DNA of 64,000 bases from an uncultured Pontibacter sp. (GCF_947499215.1 NZ_CANMNI010000002.1:1116001-1180000), one strand, 5' to 3'. Shown: positions 17,258 to 27,546, numbered from the stretch's first letter. Numbers and translations are program-made. Notes: generated by a model from the letters alone, not told the origin.

Positions 17258-20200
17258 ATGCGCCGACTTCTACATAGGCATCTGTTCTTTAGTTTGCTTG
17301 CTTTTCTGTTGTTATCAAGTGGTCGTGCTTGGGCGGCTCCTTGCCCAAACACTGTACAGATTGTGGGACGTACTGTTCTGTGTGAAGGTGAAGAAACTAT
17401 CTTAAGAGCTCCTGAGGGATTTACTTATGTGTGGTTTAAGGACGGCGTTCAGACCGGAATCACAAGCAGAGACTTGCAAGTTACTGAAACTGGCAGGTAC
17501 AGAGTAGAGGTATCAGGTTCTACTTGCGACACAAACACTTCTTCTGAGATACCCATTACAGTCAATAGCCGCCCGGCGCCACCGAATTTCACTGTCACTC
17601 CCTCCACTGCAGCCTGTGCGGGCACTGCTTTAGCCTTTTCAGTAAACAACGCAGACGACGCGCTCTTCATTTATTCATGGGATTTTGGTGATGGCAACAC
17701 GGCCCGCGGGTCCAATGTGACGTATGCCTACGACCTGCGCGGCACCGGTATAGAGGAGTTTGATGTAACCGTTTTTGCAACAAGCCGCGAGACAAGCTGT
17801 GAGTCTGAGCCGGTGGTGCGCGAAGTGCAGGTGCGTCCGCTGCCGGAGATCTCCTTTACCGAGGAAAACGACTTCCAAACCTGTCTGCCCGATACAGTTG
17901 CAGATGATGAAATAAGTGTAACGGCCATCATTACTAACACAACTGCAGAGCCCTATCTAAGCGACATCCGTAGCTATTTCGTGGACTGGGGCGATGAAAG
18001 TGGAGAGGTACAGTACCAAGCTTCCGCCTTTCCGATTTCTAACCCGAACCCTTACACAGAAGTGGGGGATTTTGAAATTGTGATCAGAGCCATTTCGGGC
18101 AACGGTTGCGAGGAGCTCTTCACACAAACCTACAGCGTCAGCCGCGAACCGACGGCAGGTTTTCAGTTTGAGCGAAAACGGGAAAATGAGACCCAACAGC
18201 CGCCTTGTGTGCCGATCATCGTAACAATTGAGGACACGGCTAAAGGAGGAGGTTTAACCTATGAATGGAGCATCACACCGGATCAGGGTTATGAGCTGGT
18301 ATCAGGTACACTTACGGATCAAAATCCGGTCTTTAAGTTTTCCGTTTCCGGGGTGTACACTATAGAGCAGATTGTGACGAATGCCTGTGATGCGGATACG
18401 GCATCTCAGAGCATAGTAGTAGGGTGGCCACAGGTGCAGCCGCCACAGGGAGGCGTGTTTTGCGGTCCCACAACCCTAGATCTAAGTGGCTTTAGCCTTA
18501 GCGGAGGAGGCATTCCGGGTGGTGGAGGAGGTATCGGGATCGACAAGAACTTTGGTGAGAACATCACTGTGACGGTTGGCATCACCGGCCCCCAAGGTGC
18601 GACCACGCGAACCTTCAATTCTGATAATTTCACCTATGGATATGATTTTGACAGGCCCGGCACATACAACATATCGGTCGAGGCGGTGAATGAGTGCGGT
18701 AGCTCCAATTCCATTTTCCAAGGCCAGCCGCAGCCGCCTATACAGGTGATCATACTGCAGCAGCCGGGGCAGCCGACCATACAAAATCCGGGCATTGTCT
18801 GCGAGGGCGACTTTGTGGAACTGACGCCAACAGCACCGGGGCCAACTTATGCATGGTTTGATTCCGACGATCCGAATGCGACTCCTATTTTCATCGGACA
18901 GACTTTTACGACACCACCACTTCCGGCTGGCAACAACGATTACTTTGTCGCAGCGCGAGACTCAGCGCAAGGCGTTGTATGTATCGGGCCGAAAAAACGG
19001 GTAACGGTAACAGCCAACCCACGCATTGCAAACAACCTGATTGAGGGGGATGAAACGCGCAGTGTCTGTAGAGGTGGCGTAGTGGCCGCACTGACTGGCA
19101 CGAGGCCATCAGGCGGTGACGAAACAACGCCTTACGCCTATACATGGCTTATCAGTACCACTGCTCCGAATAGAGGCTATGCCGCAGCGCCCGGCGTGAA
19201 CAACAACCAGAACTACACCCCTACTCAGCCCATTAATGCAACCACTTGGTTCAGGCGGGTGGTGCGCTCGGCCAACTGCTCACCGGACTCCAGTAATGTA
19301 GTGGAGGTGATCGCCGTAGAGCCAGTGCCGTTAAGTGCCAATACAATTACGCCGACACTGCAGGAAATTTGTACAGGTGACGAGCCGGCCCAATTGATCG
19401 GGTCGCAGCCAAGCGGTGGCGCAGGTGGACCGTATACCTATCGCTGGGAACTGAGCACTACAGGGCCAGACGCGGGATTTGTAGCTGCACCTACTCCTAA
19501 CAGCGGAGAGAACTACTCTCCTTCCGGCCTGTCTGGGGACACGTGGTTCCGGCGAATCGTTATTTCGGGTAATTGCGAATCTCCTTCTGAGGCTGTTAGA
19601 ATCCGAGTATTCCCCGCTCTCACAAACAATACCGTAACACCGGCCCAGCAGAATGTGTGCACTGGCACTGCCCCTGCAGCGCTGACTGGCTCTGCCCCTT
19701 CGGGCGGAAGCGGCACCTATACCTATGAGTGGCAGATCAGTACGACGGGCGCCAGCGGCAACTTCACGGCAGCGCCGGGCACAAACAACCAGCAAAGCTA
19801 TACGCCGGGCAGTATCACGCAAACCACATGGTATCAGCGAGTGGTGAGGTCAGGCCAGTGTACGCCAAGTATAAGTGAGCCAGTGGTTATCAATGTGCGA
19901 CCAAGCATTACCGGGAACAGTATTTCGGCCCCGCAGGAGGTTTGTTCCGGTGTAGTGCCGGCGGCATTGACCGGTAGCACCCCTTCGGGCGGAAGCGGCA
20001 ACATTACCTACCGCTGGGAAAGCAGTATCAGCGGACCTACTTCAGGCTTTAACCCGGCTCCCGGTAATAACTCAGGAGCCAGCTATACCCCTCCGGCACT
20101 GACCCGCGACACGTGGTTTAGGCGTGTTGCCCTGTCTGAAGGATGTGACAACGCCTCCGAGGCTGTGCAGATTACAGTGCTGTCACTGCCTGCGGCACCA

Positions 20201-20929
20201 GTGCTGACAGTGAGTGAGGCGCGCGCCTGTCCAGGTGGACCTGCTACCCTGACGGTCGCCAATGCGAATGGCAACACGATTGAGTGGTACGACGTGCCTA
20301 CAGGCGGAACGCCGCTTTTTGTCGGCAATACCTTCGTGACGCCGGAACTGAATCGCAATACGACCTTCTATGTACAGGCCGTGAATAACAATCAGTGTGT
20401 TAGCGCAACGCGAACGGCTGCACCTGTCATCATTGTCACGCCACAGGCCGATGCCGGCCCAGATGTGACCATTATACAGGGGCAGACAACAGAGCTGCGT
20501 GCATCGGGTGGCGTTTCCTACCAGTGGGAGCCTGCTGCCGGGCTGAGCAATACGACTGTATCCAATCCGGTAGCCAGTCCGGAGGTGACGACGACTTATA
20601 CCGTAACAGTGACGACCGAAGAAGGCTGTACCGCCACCGACGAAGTGACCGTAACGGTTATACCTGCCATCACGGCGCCTAACGCCTTCTCGCCGAATGG
20701 CGACCGGGTGAATGATGTGTGGGAGATTGAGAACATCCAGAACTATCCGGATGCCCGCATCGAAATATTTAACCGTTGGGGTAACCAAATTTTCAGTTCA
20801 ACTGGCTATGCCACGCCTTGGGACGGTACATACAATGGCGAGTCCCTGCCTGTAGCTACTTATTATTACATTATTTACCTCAACAGCTCCGAAAAGCCAA
20901 TTTCAGGGCATGTGACTATTATTAGATAA
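17258..20929 (+). CDS. Giant T9SS type B cargo protein (gliding-motility-associated C-terminal domain)
   Basis: 1223 residues, signal peptide ending near GRAWA. Modules: an Ig-like N-terminal domain, a PKD domain with YSWDFGDGNT (near residue 145), further PKD/Ig-like stretches, a glycine-rich linker (GGGIPGGGGGIG, near 415), then four related modules of about 85 residues with the pattern CTG..PAALTGS.PSGG...TWFRR.V.SG.C (near 590-930). An Ig-like domain follows, and the C-terminus is a type B sorting domain (ITAPNAFSPNGDRVNDVWEI ... IFNRWGNQIF ... YYYIIYL). Type B cargos depend on a cognate PorP/SprF protein, and one is encoded immediately downstream, overlapping by one base. Probably a surface adhesin; SprB of Flavobacterium is a distant analogue. 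Confidence 0.88.
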   Translation: MRRLLHRHLFFSLLAFLLLSSGRAWAAPCPNTVQIVGRTVLCEGEETILRAPEGFTYVWFKDGVQTGITSRDLQVTETGRYRVEVSGSTCDTNTSSEIPITVNSRPAPPNFTVTPSTAACAGTALAFSVNNADDALFIYSWDFGDGNTARGSNVTYAYDLRGTGIEEFDVTVFATSRETSCESEPVVREVQVRPLPEISFTEENDFQTCLPDTVADDEISVTAIITNTTAEPYLSDIRSYFVDWGDESGEVQYQASAFPISNPNPYTEVGDFEIVIRAISGNGCEELFTQTYSVSREPTAGFQFERKRENETQQPPCVPIIVTIEDTAKGGGLTYEWSITPDQGYELVSGTLTDQNPVFKFSVSGVYTIEQIVTNACDADTASQSIVVGWPQVQPPQGGVFCGPTTLDLSGFSLSGGGIPGGGGGIGIDKNFGENITVTVGITGPQGATTRTFNSDNFTYGYDFDRPGTYNISVEAVNECGSSNSIFQGQPQPPIQVIILQQPGQPTIQNPGIVCEGDFVELTPTAPGPTYAWFDSDDPNATPIFIGQTFTTPPLPAGNNDYFVAARDSAQGVVCIGPKKRVTVTANPRIANNLIEGDETRSVCRGGVVAALTGTRPSGGDETTPYAYTWLISTTAPNRGYAAAPGVNNNQNYTPTQPINATTWFRRVVRSANCSPDSSNVVEVIAVEPVPLSANTITPTLQEICTGDEPAQLIGSQPSGGAGGPYTYRWELSTTGPDAGFVAAPTPNSGENYSPSGLSGDTWFRRIVISGNCESPSEAVRIRVFPALTNNTVTPAQQNVCTGTAPAALTGSAPSGGSGTYTYEWQISTTGASGNFTAAPGTNNQQSYTPGSITQTTWYQRVVRSGQCTPSISEPVVINVRPSITGNSISAPQEVCSGVVPAALTGSTPSGGSGNITYRWESSISGPTSGFNPAPGNNSGASYTPPALTRDTWFRRVALSEGCDNASEAVQITVLSLPAAPVLTVSEARACPGGPATLTVANANGNTIEWYDVPTGGTPLFVGNTFVTPELNRNTTFYVQAVNNNQCVSATRTAAPVIIVTPQADAGPDVTIIQGQTTELRASGGVSYQWEPAAGLSNTTVSNPVASPEVTTTYTVTVTTEEGCTATDEVTVTVIPAITAPNAFSPNGDRVNDVWEIENIQNYPDARIEIFNRWGNQIFSSTGYATPWDGTYNGESLPVATYYYIIYLNSSEKPISGHVTIIR

Positions 20930-21894
20930 TGACTATGAAAAAGCTGTCTCTCCTGTTGGTTGTATTGGTTGGTGTTATCATGCAGGCTTTCGCACAGCAG
21001 CGTCCGCAGTATAGCCAGTACATGGTCAATAACTTTCTTCTCAACCCCGCTCTGTCAGGTATAGAAGACTATGCTGATATAAGGGTGAGCAACCGCCAGC
21101 AATGGGTAGGGCTCGACGGTGCACCTGTCACGTACTACCTCACAGCGCATATGCCTCTCAACAAGGGTATGACCAGTACCAAGTATGCCAAAGCGCTTGC
21201 CCACCACGGGGCAGGTATCATTTTTCATACGGATAAGACAGGGCCCTTGCGCCGCACGGGGCTTTCCGGTACATACGCCTATCACCTGCCCCTTACGCGC
21301 AAGATCAACGCATCGGCAGGGGTAGCGGCGGGTATTATCCGCAATTCGGTTAACAATGCTGACCTGCAGTTCACTAATCCAAGCGACCCGCTGTTGGGCG
21401 GAGGGGCCATTAACCAAAACGTGCTTGATCTTTCGTTGGGCATCTGGGTGTATTCACGCGATTTTTCGGTCGGGCTTGCCGGTGCGCAGTTGCTAGAGAA
21501 CGCCGGGACATTCCGCGCTGCCAACGAGAACAACGTTTCGCTAGACCTACAGCGCCACTACTTTCTGACGGGTAGTTACCGCTTCAGTACCTTTGACAAG
21601 ATTGACTTCATCCCATCCGTTATGCTCAAACTGGCGGCTCCAAGCCCGCTTGCCATGGACTTCAACCTAAGGGCGTTATATGATGAGCGTTTTTGGGTAG
21701 GCGCGTCTTATCGGCATAAAGACGCCTTGGTCGGTATGGTGGGGGTATACATAAGCCCTTTGCTTGATATCTCTTATTCTTACGATGCCACAACTTCAAG
21801 TCTTAACCGAGTGAGCGCCGGCACCCACGAGGTGGTAATAGGCTTCAAACTACTCAACGATCGCCGTATAATCTGCCCGCAATGGGTATGGTAA
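20929..21894 (+). CDS. PorP/SprF family type IX secretion membrane protein
   Basis: 321 residues with a signal peptide ending near IMQAFAQ. The family opening QQRPQYSQYMVNNFLLNPALSGIEDY is followed by RQQWVGLDGAPVTYYLTAHMP, as in SprF/PorP outer-membrane barrels. The start ATG overlaps the cargo stop codon (TAATG at 20927-20931), implying translational coupling. Family members associate with the T9SS and are needed for secretion or attachment of the type B cargo encoded next to them. A second in-frame ATG two codons later is equally possible as the start. Confidence 0.92.
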   Translation: MTMKKLSLLLVVLVGVIMQAFAQQRPQYSQYMVNNFLLNPALSGIEDYADIRVSNRQQWVGLDGAPVTYYLTAHMPLNKGMTSTKYAKALAHHGAGIIFHTDKTGPLRRTGLSGTYAYHLPLTRKINASAGVAAGIIRNSVNNADLQFTNPSDPLLGGGAINQNVLDLSLGIWVYSRDFSVGLAGAQLLENAGTFRAANENNVSLDLQRHYFLTGSYRFSTFDKIDFIPSVMLKLAAPSPLAMDFNLRALYDERFWVGASYRHKDALVGMVGVYISPLLDISYSYDATTSSLNRVSAGTHEVVIGFKLLNDRRIICPQWVW

Positions 21895-22371
21895 CGCTTC
21901 CTTTCCTTAGCGCTAAAGTGCAAATCTAAAAACGTCCTGAATGTGATATTTTTTTATATCGCTGATAAAGAGTATGCCTAATTGTGGCTACTTTTGCGGC
22001 CTGTCTAAATTAGTACTATTGAGACTGACTGGTAGGCTGTGGATCAGAGTGAGTAATACTAATATACCTAGGCAATAAGGAGTTAACAGCGCGCAAACCA
22101 ATATAGGACTTTGATGTAATTAAGTTTAAACTTTAACTTAAAATTTGGTTTGTATCATTTTTTGTTAAATTTTAGAGCTTAATATAGCCCAAATTGTATG
22201 CAATATACTTTTGAAGCTTTTTAATGTACTTTTTAAAGTATATTATTGCGCCTTATTTGGCTGGTAGAGAGGAAGAAGAGAAGCTGACAGATGGGTGAGA
22301 GCAATCTGCGGCTAATGATGGTTGAAAACTTAAACGCCAAGTTCTATAACAAACTTATACTTACTGATTTC
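21895..22371. other. Intergenic leader of the second giant cargo gene
   Basis: 477 bases without a gene. It is AT-rich, with an inverted repeat TTAAGTT/AACTTAA near 22118-22141 and a TACTTTTG -7 match at 22206-22213 (no clear -33), which would give a leader of about 150 bases. An in-frame ATG at 22291 precedes the chosen start but would put 27 polar residues before the signal peptide. Confidence 0.4.
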
Positions 22372-25300
22372 ATGACAAGCTTCTTAAGTAAAACCTTGCC
22401 ACTCGTGCTGGGTTTATGGCTGATTGTGTTTGGCGCTAATGCTCAGCAGGCTCCCAGTCTAGGTGCATTTTACGACTATAACGTTGTAGGCAATCAAAGG
22501 GTTGTGAATGCGGATAATTCCAACACAATTGTACGTGCCAAAGTGGCCTCTGTTAAGCAAAATGCACAGGGCTTCAGCGCCGGTTCCGTGTGGCGAGGCA
22601 TTGAAAACAGGAATGCCCCCGCTGAGGCAGCCTTGCAGTCTGCCCTCTCCGTTTATAATACGGCCGCATCAACTCCCGTTACTACCACCCTTTCCGGACC
22701 TGAAATAGGCGGGCGCACATTTGCGCCTGGCGTATACGAACTTAATGGTAACGGCAGCATCACATCGGATATCATCTTGGATGCGGCTAATAATCCGAAT
22801 GCAGTTTTTATTTTCATCATCAAGGGCAACCTGAGTATAGGGGCCAGTGTGGACATTGAGCTAGTAAAGGACGCCAGAATCGGCAATGTGTTCTGGGTAA
22901 TCGAGGGAGGCCTGACAGTAGGCAACAGTGCGGAACTAAAGGGGAATTACCTAGCACGGCAGGACGTCACCTTGGGCGACGGGGCTAGCGTGAGGGGACG
23001 TGTGGCTTCACTTCAAGGAACAGTCAACCTGAATAATAACAACTTTTTCCTGCCTACGGATCTAGAGATCAAAATTCAGAAGACGGACGGAAATGCCGGT
23101 GTTGACCGCTACATCGTAGGGCAGACCATCACCTATACCATTACGGCTACCAACAAAGGGCCAGTAGACGACGACGTAAAAGTTACGCAACTTATTTTTA
23201 CAGGAAATAATCACACCTATACCACGACCGCTCCCGGATCTACCCTGACGCTCGAAAGCGGCAGGTGGGTGTGGAATGTTGGAAGGGTTAACGTAGGCGA
23301 ATCCTATACGCTAACGATAACAGCCACCATTACTGAAACAGGCCCCGGCTTTGTGCGTGGCACCATATCAGGAGCTGCAGATGACGAAATTTGGCAAAAC
23401 AACACTGTCGAAATGAGCTTCTGCGCGGTGTTGCCTGATGCGGGTGTCATTACAGGTCCCGTTGAGCTTTGTGTAGGAACAACGGGCGAGTACAGAGTTG
23501 ATCAAGTTGTGGGTGCCACAGGCTATACTTGGAGCGTGCCCAGTGGTTGGAGAATCGTCAGTGGCCAAGGCACCACAACTATTGTTGTGGAAGCAGTAGG
23601 CCGAAATGATGAGGCTTTTATACAGGTATCGGTAAACAACAGCTGTGGCGCCACGCCACCGAGCCGACTCAAGGTGAACAACTTCCCGGACCCGCCTCAA
23701 AAGCCGGGACCTATCACGGCAAATGAGGGCGTGTGTGCGGGAGAGAGCGGTGTGTATTCTATTGCCGCAGTGCCGGATGCCACGAAGTATAATTGGACGG
23801 TGCCGCAGGGCTGGAGCATAACGGCAGGGCAGGGCACAACTCAGATCACCGTAACTGCAGGCACAAACGCAGGCAAAATAATGGTGACAGCTGAAAACGT
23901 CTGCGGCAAAAGCGAACCGTCCGAACTCGAAGTAAAACCTTTTCTTCAGGCACCTGCTCAACCAAGCGCCATTTCTGGGTCCGGTACACTGTCCTTCTGT
24001 GTAACAACAGATCGCGTAACTTTCAGTGTGACAGCTAGCGACGATGTGGCAGAATATGTGTGGGAGTACCCATCGGCTTGGACACTAATAGAAGGACAGG
24101 GAACTAGCACTATAACGGTTAATCCGAATGGCGTGGGTGGCAAGGTGACTGTAAAGGGCCTTAACCCGTGCGGAACGAGCGCCTCTAGGGAGTTTGATGT
24201 GGTGCCAGTGCCGGGGCCACCAGCTGATCCGGGAGCAATTTCCGGTGCTTTCCCAGTGTGCCAAGGCAGTGTCGGCACGAAGTACTCCGTGGAGCCTGTC
24301 CCAACTGCAACACGCTACATCTGGTATGTGCCGGACGGCTGGACGATTACCTCTGGACAAGACACGCCTGAAATTACAGTTACGCTTGCTCCAAACGCAA
24401 GTGGTGGCCAAATTAGAGTGCAAGCAGTGAACGATTGCGGCACAAGCGGTACAAGTCGAAAAGATGTGACTACGACCACGGCTGCTCCAATTACGCCCAA
24501 GGAAATTACTGGTGCTGCTTTTGGCTGTACCTCTAAATCGACTGTTTACGAAATAGAGCCTGTCGCAGGTGCACAGGAGTATACTTGGTCGGTGCCTCCA
24601 ACTTGGACGATCAGCAATGGACAGGGAACCACCCGTATCACAGTTTTGATCGGTACTCAAGAGGGGAATGTATCTGTGGTAGCATCTAACTCATGCGGAC
24701 AAAGTGCCGCTGCCACCCTTGCCGTAAAGCCTTTTACAGCGGTTCCGGCAACACCATTCGCTATCAGAGGTCCTGAGGAGGTATGTGTAGGGCAACTGGA
24801 AGCAGTATACAGCTTGGAGCCGGTTGATCAAACACTCGAGTACATCTGGGCCGTGCCTTCTGGCTGGACAATCATATCCGGACAAGGATCAACGCAGATT
24901 TTGGTGAAAGTAGGCACTCAGTCAGGCGATATAACCGTTACAGCTTCCAACCCGTGCGGTGACAGTGTGCCGGCCAAGCTTCGTGTTGTACCTGTACCTA
25001 ATGTGGCTCCCCCGATTCCGGGACCAATAACAGGTGAGGCCCAGTATTGTGCAGGCCTGAACCAAACCTACTCGATTTCACCTGTACAGGGTGCCAAGTC
25101 TTATCACTGGACTTTCCCGGGTGCGGATTGGGAAATTATAGAAGGCCAAGGCACTACCCGTGTTACGGTGAAAGCAGGTGCTGCACAAGGTCAGGTGACA
25201 GTGGCTACTGTTAATAACTGTGGCACAAAGAGTACTGCCTCCGCCCTTACCGTAAAATCAGTTGGCCAAGTGCCGCCTATGCCTTTAGCTATAACAAGTG

Positions 25301-26565
25301 AAAGCGAGACTTACTGTGGTAATGCCACGAATCTGGTCTTCAGAATTGCGGCTGTAGCCACAGCTACCAGCTACAACTGGACCGTGCCACAGGGCTGGAC
25401 CATTGTTTCGGGTCAGGGAACAACCAAAATCACCGCCACAGCCGGTATTACTGGTGGAGAGGTGACAGTGAAGGCAATCAATTCATGTGGGCAGAGCGAA
25501 AGCGTGAAGCTAGTGACAGCACCGCAGCGCCCACTGGTAAATCCAGAGCCTATTGCTGGCCCAGCAATGCCTTGCGCCGGAAAAACAGATGTGATCTACT
25601 CAATCCCGGCTATCGATGGAGCGAATGTATATCTTTGGGTGCTTCCTGCTGGCTGGGAGATTCTGGAGGGCAAAGACACAAACAGGATCAGAGTGAAAAT
25701 AGGTGCTAATGGCGGCGAGATAAAAGTGAGCGCTCGCAATGCCTGCGGCACAACGGCTGACTCTAAGCTTGCAGTGCGTGTAATGGAGAGCCCGCCGCTG
25801 CCCCCTACCGCAGTCAACGGACCGGATAATATTTGCGCCGCTAGCACGGCGACTTATACCATAGCGCAAGTATCCAATGCGGAGTCATACAACTGGACCG
25901 TGCCGCAGGGCTGGACCATTGTTTCGGGTCAGGGAACCACACAGCTTACGGTGAAGATCGGCACTGTTTCAGGTGAAGTGAAAGTGGCCTCGGTAAATGA
26001 CTGTAATAGCAGCGACGCCACTACGCTGGCTGTTGCTGTGAACCAGCTGCCGGTCATCAGCCGCATTATAGACCGCACTGTCGCCTGCTCCGATATAGCC
26101 ACTTACGAACTTGAATCAGACAGTCCAGCAAGCACCTTTACTTGGGAATTGCCAGCCGGATGGGAAATTTTGTCAGGTCAGGGCACAAGCGTGATTACCG
26201 TGATGCAAGGCAATGCAAAAGGAGAAGTGAAGGTGAGTGCTGATAATGGGCAGTGCCAGAGTGAGCCGGTGGTAATGCTCTCTGACCCAAGCCAGCGCGA
26301 AGCCGATCTGAAAGTTCCGAATGTGTTCACCCCAAATAACGATGGCGAAAACGACACATGGGTAATCGGTAACCTGTCTAATTACCCTGACAATGAAGTG
26401 ACAATTGTGAATCGCTGGGGTAACGAAGTGTATAAGAGCAAAGCTTATCAAAACAACTGGAATGGCGACAGGCTCGCAGAAGGTACTTATTATTACTTGA
26501 TGCGCCTGACGCTGTGTGATGGCACCGAGAAGGTGTACAAAGGCTATGTGATGATCGTCCGATAA
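22372..26565 (+). CDS. Giant T9SS type B cargo with ice-binding-like (DUF3494) head and 11 PKD-like repeats
   Basis: 1397 residues from the ATG at 22372, which gives the signal peptide MTSFLSKTLPLVLGLWLIVF. The N-terminal 230 residues resemble DUF3494 (ice-binding/adhesin beta-solenoid): GGRTFAPGVYELNGNGSIT, NPNAVFIFIIKGNL and IGNVFWVIEGGLTVGNSAEL are family landmarks, although the very N-terminal part is divergent. A DUF11-type domain follows (TITYTITATNKGPVDDDVKV). Then come 11 repeats of about 85-90 residues with the pattern YxWxVPxGWxIxSGQGTTxIxV ... NxCGxS (coding 23420-26280). The C-terminus is a type B sorting domain (KVPNVFTPNNDGENDTWVI ... IVNRWGNEVYKSK). It heads an operon with a PorP/SprF and an OmpA protein. 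A surface adhesin is likely; ice binding is only a possibility. Confidence 0.88.
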   Translation: MTSFLSKTLPLVLGLWLIVFGANAQQAPSLGAFYDYNVVGNQRVVNADNSNTIVRAKVASVKQNAQGFSAGSVWRGIENRNAPAEAALQSALSVYNTAASTPVTTTLSGPEIGGRTFAPGVYELNGNGSITSDIILDAANNPNAVFIFIIKGNLSIGASVDIELVKDARIGNVFWVIEGGLTVGNSAELKGNYLARQDVTLGDGASVRGRVASLQGTVNLNNNNFFLPTDLEIKIQKTDGNAGVDRYIVGQTITYTITATNKGPVDDDVKVTQLIFTGNNHTYTTTAPGSTLTLESGRWVWNVGRVNVGESYTLTITATITETGPGFVRGTISGAADDEIWQNNTVEMSFCAVLPDAGVITGPVELCVGTTGEYRVDQVVGATGYTWSVPSGWRIVSGQGTTTIVVEAVGRNDEAFIQVSVNNSCGATPPSRLKVNNFPDPPQKPGPITANEGVCAGESGVYSIAAVPDATKYNWTVPQGWSITAGQGTTQITVTAGTNAGKIMVTAENVCGKSEPSELEVKPFLQAPAQPSAISGSGTLSFCVTTDRVTFSVTASDDVAEYVWEYPSAWTLIEGQGTSTITVNPNGVGGKVTVKGLNPCGTSASREFDVVPVPGPPADPGAISGAFPVCQGSVGTKYSVEPVPTATRYIWYVPDGWTITSGQDTPEITVTLAPNASGGQIRVQAVNDCGTSGTSRKDVTTTTAAPITPKEITGAAFGCTSKSTVYEIEPVAGAQEYTWSVPPTWTISNGQGTTRITVLIGTQEGNVSVVASNSCGQSAAATLAVKPFTAVPATPFAIRGPEEVCVGQLEAVYSLEPVDQTLEYIWAVPSGWTIISGQGSTQILVKVGTQSGDITVTASNPCGDSVPAKLRVVPVPNVAPPIPGPITGEAQYCAGLNQTYSISPVQGAKSYHWTFPGADWEIIEGQGTTRVTVKAGAAQGQVTVATVNNCGTKSTASALTVKSVGQVPPMPLAITSESETYCGNATNLVFRIAAVATATSYNWTVPQGWTIVSGQGTTKITATAGITGGEVTVKAINSCGQSESVKLVTAPQRPLVNPEPIAGPAMPCAGKTDVIYSIPAIDGANVYLWVLPAGWEILEGKDTNRIRVKIGANGGEIKVSARNACGTTADSKLAVRVMESPPLPPTAVNGPDNICAASTATYTIAQVSNAESYNWTVPQGWTIVSGQGTTQLTVKIGTVSGEVKVASVNDCNSSDATTLAVAVNQLPVISRIIDRTVACSDIATYELESDSPASTFTWELPAGWEILSGQGTSVITVMQGNAKGEVKVSADNGQCQSEPVVMLSDPSQREADLKVPNVFTPNNDGENDTWVIGNLSNYPDNEVTIVNRWGNEVYKSKAYQNNWNGDRLAEGTYYYLMRLTLCDGTEKVYKGYVMIVR
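23420..26280 (+). repeat. Eleven tandem PKD-like repeats in coding sequence
   Basis: Each unit is about 260 bases. Units 8 and 10 are almost identical over 54 bases (25372-25425 and 25888-25941), far closer than the other units, which suggests recent exchange between repeats. Units 3, 7 and 9 are the most divergent in the GW and GQGTT positions. Confidence 0.85.
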
Positions 26566-26592
26566 GAAAACAAACGTATTAAGCTGATTACC

Positions 26593-27546
26593 ATGCGAAA
26601 ATTAGGGGTGCTTCTGGTGATGTTGCTGCTGGCCTGCAAAGGCTTTGCGCAGCAGGCGCCGCAATACACACAGTATATCTTCAACGAGTTAATAATCAAC
26701 CCTGCCTATGCCGGCAGCAAGGAGATTCTGAACGCCAATGTAACCCACCGTAGCCAATGGGTAGGTATAGAAGGGGCACCGACCACACAGACATTCAGTT
26801 TGGACGGGGCCTCTCGCAGCGGCCGTCTGGGCTTTGGATTGAATGCGATGAACGACGAACTGGGCGCGCAGAGCCAAAGGGGACTGCACGGCAACTTGGC
26901 TGTGAGGCTGCAGATGAGCGAAACGGCAAAACTGTCTTTGGGCTTTGCGGCGGGTCTGGCGCAGTATACCCTAGACGGCACCAAGCTGAACACAGGCAAT
27001 ACAAGACCTGACCAAGTGCTTAGGCCAGCAAGGGTGTCAGAGCTTATGCCTGATTTCAGAATTGGCGCTTTCTTTAACACCGAGCGTTTTTACACGGGGC
27101 TTTCTGTTGCCAACCTGATCAACACCAAAGGAGATGAGATGGAAGTAACCATGCCCAACAGGCATTATTTTCTTTCGGCGGGATATGTACTCGATCTTTC
27201 CTCCACTATTATCTTCAAGCCGAGTTTCCTAGTAAAGGAGGACTTTAACAGCCCGACGAGTTTAGATCTCAATGCCTTCTTCTTGTTGGGAGAGCGTATC
27301 TGGTTAGGTGGCTCCTACCGCACGGCTGTAAAGACACACAGCAACTACTCTGACGAGTATCAACTGGACAACCGAAATGCGTGGGCCGCCATTGCCCAGC
27401 TGTACGTGACGCCTAAACTGCGTCTTGGCTACTCCTACGATGTGAGCTTGAACGCACTGCGGCAGCACGCCAGCCACGAGATATCGCTCGGCTATTCGTT
27501 CTTCAAAAAGCAGGACACGCGTATGCTGACTCCACGATACTTCTAA
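26593..27546 (+). CDS. PorP/SprF family type IX secretion membrane protein (second copy)
   Basis: 317 residues, signal peptide ending near KGFAQ. The family opening QQAPQYTQYIFNELIINPAY and SQWVGIEGAPTTQTFSLDG are clear. It follows the second giant cargo by 27 bases and precedes the OmpA gene by 19, so the three form one operon. It is related to, but well diverged from, the copy at 20929, as expected if each serves its own cargo. The C-terminal strands (WLGGSYRTA, LRLGYSYDVSL, HEISLGYSF) fit an outer-membrane barrel. Confidence 0.92.
   Translation: MRKLGVLLVMLLLACKGFAQQAPQYTQYIFNELIINPAYAGSKEILNANVTHRSQWVGIEGAPTTQTFSLDGASRSGRLGFGLNAMNDELGAQSQRGLHGNLAVRLQMSETAKLSLGFAAGLAQYTLDGTKLNTGNTRPDQVLRPARVSELMPDFRIGAFFNTERFYTGLSVANLINTKGDEMEVTMPNRHYFLSAGYVLDLSSTIIFKPSFLVKEDFNSPTSLDLNAFFLLGERIWLGGSYRTAVKTHSNYSDEYQLDNRNAWAAIAQLYVTPKLRLGYSYDVSLNALRQHASHEISLGYSFFKKQDTRMLTPRYF

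Noticed and set aside
23420..26280. Tandem DNA repeats possibly being a CRISPR or mobile array
   Set aside because: Units are in frame, about 260 bases long and encode conserved PKD-like domains, so they are protein repeats.
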